Shown piece after piece: positions 57,381 to 63,910 of a stretch of DNA of 64,000 bases. Below the pieces are notes generated by a model. The model was not told the origin of the DNA and did not search any database. It saw only the letters and a program-made list of their open reading frames with translations. Numbering within the stretch: the first letter of the stretch is position 1; each line of letters begins with the position of its first letter. The stretch is from positions 69,201-133,200 of the forward strand of contig NZ_JBFBCI010000016.1 in assembly GCF_040683095.1 (NCBI RefSeq). The letters are read 5' to 3'. The stretch is from Sphaerisporangium sp040683095 (GTDB lineage Bacteria > Actinomycetota > Actinomycetes > Streptosporangiales > Streptosporangiaceae). The translations under genes and the position numbers were made by a program.

Positions 57381-58289
57381 ATGCCGGCCTTCGACACTCC
57401 CGAACCCATCCTCGCCATCATCGACATGGCGACCGCCACCATCCGGATCAACGCGAGCGATCGCGCTGACACCGTCGTCGAGATCCGCCCGACCGACGAG
57501 CACAGCGACGCCGACGTGCGCGCCGCCGAGAACACCCAGGTCGACTACGCCGACGGCAGGCTCCTGGTGCGGACGGCCAAGGACCGCGCCGCGCCGACGT
57601 CCGGCTGGGGCCTCTCGCTCGACAGGCTCGTGGAGGCGCCCGCGAACTGGGCGCGTTCGCTGCTGCCCGGCTGGGGCGGCTCGGTCGACGTGACGATCGA
57701 TCTGCCGGCGGGTTCCCGCCTCGAGGCCAAGACTGCGGCGGGCCTGCGCTGCCGTGGGCCGCTCGGCGAGGTGGCGTTCACCACCTCCTACGGCGACATC
57801 CGGGTCGAGCAGGCCGGCAGGCTGCGGCTGAAGACCACCTACGGCGACATCACCGTCGACCGCGCGGCCGGGCACGCCGAGGTCACCACGACGGACGGCG
57901 ACATCCGGATCGGCGAGATCGACGGCTCCGCGGTGGTCAAGACCTCCCACGGCGACTCCCGCCTCGGCGAGGTGACCGGCGAGCTGCGGCTGAACACCGC
58001 CTACGGCGACATCACCGTCGACCGCGCCCTGGCCGGCGTCGCCGCCAAGACCGCGTACGGCAGCGTCCGGATCCGCGAGGTGGTGTCCGGCTCGGTCGTC
58101 CTGGAGACCACCGGCGGCGGGCTGGAGCTCGGGATCCGTGAGGGCACCGCCGCCTGGCTGGACCTGAGCTCGAAGTACGGCACCGTGGACGTCTCCCTGG
58201 ACCCCAGCGACGGCCCCGGCCGGTCCGAGGAGGTCATCGAGGTGCGGGCCCACACGACCTACGGCGACATCGACATCCACCGTTCCTGA
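57381..58289 (+). CDS. DUF4097 beta-strand-repeat protein
   Basis: About 302 residues from ATG 57381, which has AAAAGGGG 7 bases upstream; an ATG at 57348 overlapping the previous stop is also possible. The C-terminal two thirds is a ladder of short beta repeats: TTSYGDIRVEQAG, KTTYGDITVDRAAG, TTTDGDIRIGEIDG, NTAYGDITVDRALA, KTAYGSVRIREV. This DUF4097 fold makes a beta-helix-like stack. No signal peptide, so cytoplasmic or membrane-associated. It is in one operon with the RHH gene and a broken ABC ATPase gene. Confidence 0.9.
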   Translation: MPAFDTPEPILAIIDMATATIRINASDRADTVVEIRPTDEHSDADVRAAENTQVDYADGRLLVRTAKDRAAPTSGWGLSLDRLVEAPANWARSLLPGWGGSVDVTIDLPAGSRLEAKTAAGLRCRGPLGEVAFTTSYGDIRVEQAGRLRLKTTYGDITVDRAAGHAEVTTTDGDIRIGEIDGSAVVKTSHGDSRLGEVTGELRLNTAYGDITVDRALAGVAAKTAYGSVRIREVVSGSVVLETTGGGLELGIREGTAAWLDLSSKYGTVDVSLDPSDGPGRSEEVIEVRAHTTYGDIDIHRS

Positions 58290-58315
58290 CGACCCCTGAG
58301 AACAAGGAGACTCCC

Positions 58316-58462
58316 ATGCCAGACGCGATCGTGGCCGAGGGCTTGGTCAAGAAGTACGGCGACGTGGTGGCCCTCGACGGGATGGATCTGACCGTTCCCG
58401 AGGGGACGGTGTTCGGGCTGCTCGGCCCGAACGGCGCCGGCAAGCCGACCGTCAATCTATGA
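58316..58462 (+). pseudogene. DrrA-like ABC ATPase, truncated in Walker A
   Basis: Starts normally with ATG 58316 after AAGGAG, MPDAIVAEGLVKKYGDVVAL and LTVPEGTVFGLLGPNGAGKP, the front of a daunorubicin-resistance-type ABC ATPase. The Walker A Thr/Ser after the Lys is replaced by Pro, and three codons later there is a stop at 58460. The remaining 250 or more residues and any permease partner are missing. In many actinobacteria DUF4097 genes are followed by exactly such an ABC exporter, so the intact ancestor had these genes here. Confidence 0.85.
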
Positions 58463-58509
58463 CCCCTAAATGAGCAAGCTTCCTGGTCCTCATGGGTAAC
58501 CCCGGTCTG

Positions 58510-58648
58510 CCTTCCGTCTGCCGTCGCCCACCCCTGGGGGAGCGGGCCACGGGCATGGGGCCAAGGTGGAGCCCCCCACTGGAGGAACGACCTTGGCCCC
58601 ATGCCCGTGGTCTGCTCGGCTTGTCCTGGGCGACGGCAGACGGGAAGG
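58510..58648. repeat. 139-base nested palindrome at the island edge
   Basis: Outer arms 58510-58530 and 58627-58648 pair over 21 bp with one bulged base; inner arms 58547-58567 and 58590-58610 pair perfectly over 21 bp. The 16-base stretches between them are equal in length on both sides and partly paired, and the apical loop is 22 bases. It lies 48 bases after the stop of the broken ABC gene. Confidence 0.85.
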
Positions 58649-58728
58649 GCTCCACCCCAGCCACGAAACTCCCGCGCGCTGTGGATCCGCGCCACCCCGG
58701 AGCCGGAGCCCCCGCCGGAGGCATTTGT

Positions 58729-59202
58729 TCAGTCGCGCTGTGCGCCTTCCGGCCATATGACACGGACCCTGATTCCGCGACTGCGCGCTTCGGCCACTAC
58801 GTCGGCCGTCCCTCCGTAGCCGCGTGCGGGTTGGCCGTCCCAGACGGCATACAGTTCATCCGCAAGATCTAGCATGAGCTTGCTGGCTTCCATGTGGGAC
58901 TCAGAAGTCGATTCCACGAAGTTCAACCGGTGAGCCGTGCGAGCTTTCTTCATCAGTGCGTCGTACTCGGCGTGAGCTTCAGCGGGCAGGCCTTCGCGGT
59001 ACTTCTGGGCGGGAACGACGACTTCGAGGGCTCCCCTCCTATCGACTACTGCTCGGGCGAAGATCTGATCAGCTCCGTCGGCCAGGCAGGACACTCCGGT
59101 GACGTCGGAGCGTTCGGTAAGTGCATGGACGATGGCGTCTTCAACAAGCTTGGATGTTGCGGCGCCGAGTCCGCGATGACCTGAGATGGCTATGTGAACC
59201 AT
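58729..59202 (-). CDS. SLOG/DprA-like nucleotide-binding protein
   Basis: 157 residues, single domain. VHIAISGHRGLGAATSKLVE, GVSCLADGADQIFARAVVDR, LEVVVPAQKYREGL, and the C-terminal ADELYAVWDGQPARGYGGTA, then VRVIWPEGAQRD: the Gly-rich strand-1 loop, GAD and GGTAD motifs resemble the Rossmann-like SLOG superfamily (DprA, LOG and TIR-linked sensors), which bind nucleotide-derived ligands. GAGAGG lies just before the ATG. It starts 9 bases after the HTH/TPR regulator stop, so the two form an operon. Confidence 0.65.
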   Translation of the reverse strand: MVHIAISGHRGLGAATSKLVEDAIVHALTERSDVTGVSCLADGADQIFARAVVDRRGALEVVVPAQKYREGLPAEAHAEYDALMKKARTAHRLNFVESTSESHMEASKLMLDLADELYAVWDGQPARGYGGTADVVAEARSRGIRVRVIWPEGAQRD

Positions 59203-59211
59203 GATCCTCTC

Positions 59212-60678
59212 TTACAGCAGGGTCGCACGAAGGCGATCATCGAAGGCGCGGACATGACTGGTGAGAGGGCCGGTGTAGTCACGTCGGAAGCGTCGGGCAC
59301 GTTGGATGACGCGTTCTGAGCGGTGTGCGACTCCAACCTTCAGGGCTTCTTCGGCAAGGTGCAACGCCTCGTCGTACTCCCGTGCGATGCATCGTGCCGT
59401 GGCTATCTCGGTCATCAGGACGGCACGTTGCTTGATCGCGGGCTGTGCCGTTGCCAGTGATTCGGCAAATGCCGATACCGCTTCCTGGTGGCGGCCGAGA
59501 CGCACCATGACCAGGGCGCGGTATCCGGCCAGTTTTGGTTGATCGAAGGGGAACACCCAGGGCCATGGTGGAACGCTGGCGCGTTCGCTGGCCTGTACGG
59601 CCTGTTCGGCTTCGTGGAGTGCTGCTGAGGCGCTGGAGGGGGCGTGAGCGGCGGCATGCCCCAGGGCTTCGATGCTGGAGAGCCAGGCATTGGCGATCGG
59701 GGGTGGATGGTCTCCGAGTCTTCTCCGGGCATCCGCTAGTAGCGCTAGACCCACGTGGGAGTCCTCGCCTTCGATCTCGAAGGATGCCAGGCTGCCTATC
59801 ATGTATGCCGCCAGCAAGTCGTGATCAGCTTTGACCGCTGCATCGATGGCAAGGCGGTAGTAGGTGCGGGCGGTGCCGGTGTCGTGCATGTCGGCGTGAA
59901 GCCATGCGGCGAATCCAGCGGCTTCGCTGACGGCTGCGCAAACCTCGTCGGCGAACGGTGATTGCCCGGTGCGGGCAAGGGTTCGCTTCGCCATGTCCAC
60001 GTGCGCGACGGCTGCCTGTGCGAGTTCGCGTGATGGGGTCGTGGCTTCGAGTCGTCGTTGTGCGCCAGTGATCGTCATGAGGTTGGCGGCGGTGCTGCCA
60101 TCGACTGCGGCGGGGCGGGAAACCGACGTAACGCCGATGGCCGCGAGTACAAGGCTCTTGCTGAAATCTCGTCGTTTCGTTTGATCGTCATCTCCCCGAG
60201 AACCCAACTGGATCATGTGAAGCGGGATGTCCAGTCGGTCCGATATTTCCATTACCTGATCCACGGTGAGCGGTTGCTTACCCCTAAGTGGATCGTCTTC
60301 CTTGATCTGAGCACGTGCGGTCGCGCTATATAAGTCGTATTCGTTGTCGGTGAGCAGGGCGTGCGCACTGGTCTGGTAAATACGCGCCATTATTTCAAGG
60401 TTGTAAGGAGTTGGCCGGCGCCCCCCTGTTGGCCAGACTTCAAATTGGTAGATTCGGCCCTTGGCCATGGTCGGCTCGCCGGGATCGATTTCGTTCCAGC
60501 GGTCGGCCACTTCCTCATGTGTGAGGTTGTGTGCCCAGCGATAGGCGCGGCGGGGGGTGCTGTCAGGGTAGTCGGCCATCCAGACCTGGGCAATCTGATC
60601 CCAGGTGAAACCGCGCTGTCGGAGCTGACTTGTGCGTTCTGCGCGCTGCCGCCGGGTTGGTCCTGGGTTCTGGCTCAT
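59212..60678 (-). CDS. HTH regulator with C-terminal TPR-like helical domain
   Basis: 488 residues from ATG 60678. The N-terminal part (RGFTWDQIAQVWMADYPDST, RRAYRWAHNLTHEEVADRWN, then YQFEVWPTGGRRPTPYNLEI) is a helix-turn-helix head of the XRE kind used in large actinobacterial regulators. From about residue 190 the chain is all helix with TPR-type periodicity (TYYRLAIDAAVKADHDLLAA; LALLADARRRLG; LATAQPAIKQRAVLMTEIAT; YDEALHLAEEALKVG). TPRs here usually sense peptides or partners. It is divergent from the RsbW-like gene and in one operon with the SLOG gene. Confidence 0.85.
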   Translation of the reverse strand: MSQNPGPTRRQRAERTSQLRQRGFTWDQIAQVWMADYPDSTPRRAYRWAHNLTHEEVADRWNEIDPGEPTMAKGRIYQFEVWPTGGRRPTPYNLEIMARIYQTSAHALLTDNEYDLYSATARAQIKEDDPLRGKQPLTVDQVMEISDRLDIPLHMIQLGSRGDDDQTKRRDFSKSLVLAAIGVTSVSRPAAVDGSTAANLMTITGAQRRLEATTPSRELAQAAVAHVDMAKRTLARTGQSPFADEVCAAVSEAAGFAAWLHADMHDTGTARTYYRLAIDAAVKADHDLLAAYMIGSLASFEIEGEDSHVGLALLADARRRLGDHPPPIANAWLSSIEALGHAAAHAPSSASAALHEAEQAVQASERASVPPWPWVFPFDQPKLAGYRALVMVRLGRHQEAVSAFAESLATAQPAIKQRAVLMTEIATARCIAREYDEALHLAEEALKVGVAHRSERVIQRARRFRRDYTGPLTSHVRAFDDRLRATLL

Positions 60679-61013
60679 GGGTGGCCCTGCCCGTGGGGTC
60701 AAGTGGTGTGGTGACGGAAGTTGCCGTCTCTGACTGTACGCGTTCCCGAAGTGGGCAAGACCGTTGACTTTCGGAGGTCCCGCGCCCTGTTGGTCCTGTT
60801 CAAGCCCGGTAGTCGCATGGTAACCAATGCGGTGGCCGTTTTCGGGCTCGATCCCCGAGATGCTTTGACTGCCGGTGGTGCGATGGGCAGGAGGGAGAGG
60901 CTGGGTCGCACTGCACGTGACCAGGTGCGTGACCGGCAGGTCCAGTAATGACGGGACCCGCAGGCGCTGACACGCCGTACGGGTCCCTGAACCGCACATC
61001 GGAGGTGCGATCT
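60679..61013. promoter_or_regulatory. Divergent promoter region in island
   Basis: About 335 bases between the HTH/TPR and RsbW-like genes. TTGACTTTCGG near 60764 may be a -35 element. A 75-codon frame (60721-60948) lies here but has no ribosome site or recognisable content and is not called. Confidence 0.4.
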
Positions 61014-61601
61014 ATGGGTGATCCTAGGACATTGGAGGTATGTCGCAAGTCGGTCATTGCGGGACGACTGTTAGGAGTCGTGCAATTGCCCGCAAATCCG
61101 GAGAGTGTTGCTTTGGCGCGCGGCTTCGTGCGGCGGAAGCTCGGAGCTGATCATCCGGTGGTGGATGAGGCGGTGCTACTGGTGTCGGAGCTTTTCTCGA
61201 ATTCGGTCGTATATTCGGATTCCCGGCACGGTGGAGTCGTCATGGTCGCGCTCGCTGATTGCTGGGAGTTCATCCACATAGATGTTGTGGATGCGGGAGG
61301 AAGCTCCTTCCCGCACATCAAGCGGGAAACTACCACCGAGCTGGAAAGTGTGGCCGAGGGTGGGCGCGGACTCTCGCTCGTTGACCAACTATCCGCCAGA
61401 TGGGGCATTGTCAACGATGCCGAAGGGCGGACGGTGTGGTTCGAGTTGATGTATCGGCGGGCCGATGTGGTCAACGAGAGTGATGCGATTCAGGCGACGG
61501 CTAGGCGAGCTGCTTGCACGGTCGCGGAGAGCCTGGCATTAGAGGAGGCGTCGCATCCTCTCAAGCCTGACGGTCAGATGCGCTGGTTGGGGCGGTTCTA
61601 G
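61014..61601 (+). CDS. RsbW-like ATP-binding protein (HATPase, anti-sigma type)
   Basis: 195 residues from ATG 61014, with GGAGG eight bases upstream; an in-frame ATG at 60948 has none. It is a GHKL ATPase of the RsbW kind: N box DEAVLLVSELFSNSVVYSDS, G1 area HIDVVDAGGSSFPHI, G2 box VAEGGRGLSLVDQLSARWG. Such small kinases bind sigma factors or act as switches, and in actinobacteria they often sit beside XRE-type regulators and specialised-metabolite genes. The C-terminal 45 residues are an extra helical tail. It precedes the peptide-methyltransferase locus. Confidence 0.85.
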   Translation: MGDPRTLEVCRKSVIAGRLLGVVQLPANPESVALARGFVRRKLGADHPVVDEAVLLVSELFSNSVVYSDSRHGGVVMVALADCWEFIHIDVVDAGGSSFPHIKRETTTELESVAEGGRGLSLVDQLSARWGIVNDAEGRTVWFELMYRRADVVNESDAIQATARRAACTVAESLALEEASHPLKPDGQMRWLGRF

Positions 61602-61607
61602 TTTCAT

Positions 61608-61680
61608 GGGGACGAATAGGTGGAGGCGTCATGCTCTGCGCCTCGCCGGGTTCTCGGAGGTTCGAGTCCTCCCGTCCTCG
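61608..61680 (+). other. tRNA-like remnant
   Basis: Exactly 73 bases. GGGGACG (61608-61614) pairs with CGTCCTC (61673-61679) to make a 7-bp acceptor stem with one G-T pair; GGAGG-TTCGAGT-CCTCC (61656-61672) is a perfect T arm; base 61680 is the discriminator position. The anticodon position reads CCT, but the D arm does not pair, U33 is missing and one anticodon-stem pair is broken, so it is not a normal working tRNA. It lies six bases after the RsbW-like gene. Confidence 0.4.
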
Positions 61681-61929
61681 CGCAGTCCTCGGACTGCCTG
61701 CTATCGCGGTCCATTGTTTGTACTGCGCCAAAGGGCCGCGTAGGTATCGGGGATCTCGGGGAATGTGGTGCCTAGTGCGTGTGGCCTCTTCTGGGGGCGC
61801 CGGGAAATGGAGCCGCCTATCTGTGCGTAGTGGATGACATGGTCAATGATGTGTTCACCTGTGGTGGTCCCCGGCCGCCTGTTGCCGGGGACTATCCATT
61901 TAACGCACTCGGAAGGTTGATGAGGAAAA
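61681..61929. other. Non-coding stretch in island
   Basis: Short overlapping frames on both strands (for example 61701-61970 minus) have no ribosome site and no conserved content. The strongest local structure is a small dyad GTCCCCGG/CCGGGGAC near 61867-61891. Confidence 0.35.
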
Positions 61930-62094
61930 GTGGTTATCACAGGAGAGATCAAGTATTTCTGTGCGAACAACAGCCATCACAACTGCGCGGGAAAAACCTG
62001 TACGTGCCCGTGTCACACGTCCCAGAACGGCAGTGGCCCTGCGGCGGACGGGGACGTCCGAGTTCTTGAGGCGCTGATGATGGTCTGCGCTTAA
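61930..62094 (+). CDS. Cys-rich mini-protein with CxCxCH motif
   Basis: 54 residues from GTG 61930, with GAGG four bases upstream. The core FCANNSHHNCAGKTCTCPCH has five cysteines and three histidines within 20 residues, the pattern of a small zinc-binding knuckle; the C-terminal part GDVRVLEALMMVCA is helical with one more Cys. Similar CxCPCH mini-proteins occur on actinobacterial phages and mobile elements. A hairpin at 62101-62137 closes the unit. Function unknown. Confidence 0.5.
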   Translation: MVITGEIKYFCANNSHHNCAGKTCTCPCHTSQNGSGPAADGDVRVLEALMMVCA

Positions 62095-62100
62095 AGATCA

Positions 62101-62137
62101 CGACGCCGGGCTTCTCATAGGGAGTAGTCCGGCGTCG
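62101..62137 (+). terminator. Hairpin after Cys-rich mini-protein
   Basis: CGACGCCGG (62101-62109) and CCGGCGTCG (62129-62137) form a perfect 9-bp stem around a 19-base loop, six bases after the stop. Confidence 0.6.
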
Positions 62138-62432
62138 CCGTGCGTAGGAGATGCTTGGGCAGAGCGGAGTCCCAAGCGGGCGGTAATAGCCCCCCATGAA
62201 CTGGGTGGCGGCGCGGTGACTACTCCGACCCGTGCCGTCGCCCGCCCCCTGGAACTGGCATGCAGGGGACACACTGTGAGTCGATTTTCGTTTGCGATAA
62301 ATATCATCACTGGTGTCCCTTTTCGGGCTCCGGCTTATTGCTTGAAGGTCTACCGGTCTCCGCTTAACGGAGCTACGATGGCCGAGCAAGTTCCAACGAA
62401 AGATGATCGGCAAAGGGAAGGACAGTCAGTCA
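62138..62432. promoter_or_regulatory. Leader and promoter region of the peptide-methyltransferase pair
   Basis: About 295 bases. AT-rich stretch at 62287-62310 (GCGATAAATATCATC) and a dyad CTCCG-CTTAA-CGGAG at 62358-62372 lie before the peptide gene. GGGAAGG (about 62414-62420) is its ribosome site. Confidence 0.45.
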
Positions 62433-62549
62433 ATGGGCAAGCACGATGGCGACAAGCCAGAAGACAAGCCGGTGCCTAAGCCAAAGCCGAACTCCGATGG
62501 AGCTCGCCCCGACGACCCCGGCAAGCATGAGAAGCCAGGGAAGAAGTGA
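62433..62549 (+). CDS. Candidate imiditide-type RiPP precursor peptide
   Basis: 38 residues from ATG 62433, too short for usual gene calling: MGKHDGDKPEDKPVPKPKPN, then SDGARPDDPGKHEKPGKK. It has 9 Lys, 8 Pro, 6 Asp and no Cys. Two Asp-Gly pairs (D5-G6 and D22-G23) are the sites most prone to aspartimide formation. GGGAAGG lies about 12 bases upstream. An in-frame ATG at 62403 would add ten residues (MIGKGKDSQS). Its stop overlaps the GTG of the methyltransferase gene (GTGA), so the two are made together. It could instead be an ordinary small basic protein. Confidence 0.65.
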   Translation: MGKHDGDKPEDKPVPKPKPNSDGARPDDPGKHEKPGKK

Positions 62550-63658
62550 GCGTTGATCGGCGCATCTCCGCTCTCGCTGATCAACTGACGGGCCTGGATG
62601 ACAGGTGGCGGGGTGTGTTTCACGCTGTGCCCCGTCACCTGTTCATTCCTGACAGGGCGTGGTGCGATTCTGATGACGGCCCCGGCTATCTCATTGACCG
62701 GAGTGCCGATCCTGAGGTGTGGATGGACGCCGTTTATTCCAACGCGGCGATTATCACGCAGCTAGACGAGGGCGCGACCGAGATAGTGGAGGGGAAGGGC
62801 GACTACACCTCTTCGTCGTCCGCGCCGAGTGTCGTAGCGGCGGCCTTGGAATTGCTCGATCCCTACGACGGCGATGAGGTCTTGGAGATCGGCACGGGCA
62901 CGGGCTGGACGGCGGGATTACTGGCGCATCGTCTCGGGGACGAGAATGTGACCAGTATCGAGATCGATCAGGCCGTATTCACCTTGGCTGCCGAGAACCT
63001 GAAAAGGTCCGGACATGTGCCCCGGTTGGTTCACGGGGACGGGGCTGTGGGGTGGGCCGATGGCGCGCCATACGACCGGGTACACGTCACCTGTGGTGTC
63101 TCTGAGGTGCCGTACTCGTGGGTGAGTCAAGCCCGTCCCGGTGGGGTGATCGTGATCCCCTGGACGCCTCGCTGGGAAGGCGGCTACCTGACCATGCTCA
63201 CCGTGGTCGGAGACGGTACGGCAGTAGGGAGGTTCTCCGGGGGCGTCGGCTTCATGCTGCTACGGTCGCAGCGGTGGGATCTTCCCCAGCTTGAGGGCGA
63301 CTACCGGAGGTCGTCTACTTACCTCGATCCGCGCCGGGTGGTGCGTTCCTCGACCGGTGCCGATATCGCTGTGGCGGGACTGCTGCCGGATGTGTCCGGT
63401 ACACATGCAGACCAGGAGGGCGGCGAATTCCACCTGTCTCTATGGTCGGAGGAGTCTGACGCTCAGGTGCACTACGCGCCCGATTACAAGGGCGTGGCAG
63501 TCCTACAGCGGGGACCCCGCAATCTGTGGGATGAGGTGGAGGCCGCCTATCTGCGGTGGGTCTCCTGGGGCGCGCCATCCAAAGAACGGTTCGGGATGAC
63601 GGTTACGCGTGAAGGTCAATACGTCTGGCTCGACTCTCCGGACAACGCAATCAAGTAG
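62546..63658 (+). CDS. Protein-L-isoaspartate O-methyltransferase homologue (RiPP-tailoring type)
   Basis: 370 residues from GTG 62546. The PIMT fold occupies about residues 60-230: NAAIITQLDEGA, the substrate-side SSSSAPSVVAAALELL, SAM motif I VLEIGTGTGWTAGLLAHRLG, VTSIEIDQAVFTLAAENLKR, and PYDRVHVTCGVSEVPYSWVS with QARPGGVIVIPW. Housekeeping PIMT is about 220 residues; this protein has a 60-residue N-terminal and a 140-residue C-terminal extension. Such extended PIMTs in actinobacteria are RiPP-tailoring enzymes that methylate a precursor Asp, which then closes to aspartimide. It is coupled to the peptide gene upstream. Confidence 0.9.
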   Translation: MSVDRRISALADQLTGLDDRWRGVFHAVPRHLFIPDRAWCDSDDGPGYLIDRSADPEVWMDAVYSNAAIITQLDEGATEIVEGKGDYTSSSSAPSVVAAALELLDPYDGDEVLEIGTGTGWTAGLLAHRLGDENVTSIEIDQAVFTLAAENLKRSGHVPRLVHGDGAVGWADGAPYDRVHVTCGVSEVPYSWVSQARPGGVIVIPWTPRWEGGYLTMLTVVGDGTAVGRFSGGVGFMLLRSQRWDLPQLEGDYRRSSTYLDPRRVVRSSTGADIAVAGLLPDVSGTHADQEGGEFHLSLWSEESDAQVHYAPDYKGVAVLQRGPRNLWDEVEAAYLRWVSWGAPSKERFGMTVTREGQYVWLDSPDNAIK

Positions 63659-63859
63659 GTGGAGCGCGCCGGTTGCTCTGCGCAATGGATCGGCCTCTGG
63701 GAGGGCCCTCGGCTGGAAGTCCGGTCGGGGGCCTTCCTGGTGTTAGTGCCCGTGCGGGGCGCTGGGATCGAGTACTGGGCACTGTGGGAGCGTCTGGCAG
63801 AGACGAACTTGCGCGGGGAGAGTTTCGGCAGTGTACGGCTCCATGTGCTCGGGCCATGA
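63659..63859 (+). CDS. Small hypothetical protein
   Basis: 66 residues from a GTG directly after the methyltransferase stop. It reads GLWEGPRLEVRSGAFLVLVP and GIEYWALWERLAETNLRGES with amphipathic strands and helices and GC-rich third positions, so it may be real, but no ribosome site is visible and no family is recognised. Confidence 0.35.
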   Translation: MERAGCSAQWIGLWEGPRLEVRSGAFLVLVPVRGAGIEYWALWERLAETNLRGESFGSVRLHVLGP

Positions 63860-63910
63860 ACGGTAGCGGTGGGGCCGGCGAAATGGCCGTAGGCCACCCG
63901 TAGGGCGACC

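Noticed and set aside
58510..58648. An integron attC site
   Set aside because: Length and palindromic form are similar, but the outer ends lack the RYYYAAC/GTTRRRY core sites and no cassette structure follows.
60721..60948. A 75-codon plus-strand frame before the RsbW-like gene
   Set aside because: No ribosome site and no coding-like composition. The RsbW-like gene has a strong ribosome site before ATG 61014, so this stretch is best read as promoter.
61608..61680. A functional tRNA-Arg(CCT)
   Set aside because: Acceptor and T arms fit, but the D stem does not pair, U33 is replaced by G, and the anticodon stem has a mismatch.
61701..61970. An 89-codon minus-strand frame in the island
   Set aside because: No ribosome site, no conserved stretch, and it overlaps the start of the better-supported Cys-rich frame.
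62216..62479. An 87-codon frame overlapping the precursor peptide in another phase
   Set aside because: It ends inside the peptide gene, lacks a ribosome site at its start, and is Arg/Ala-rich. The peptide frame is coupled to the methyltransferase and is the better call.
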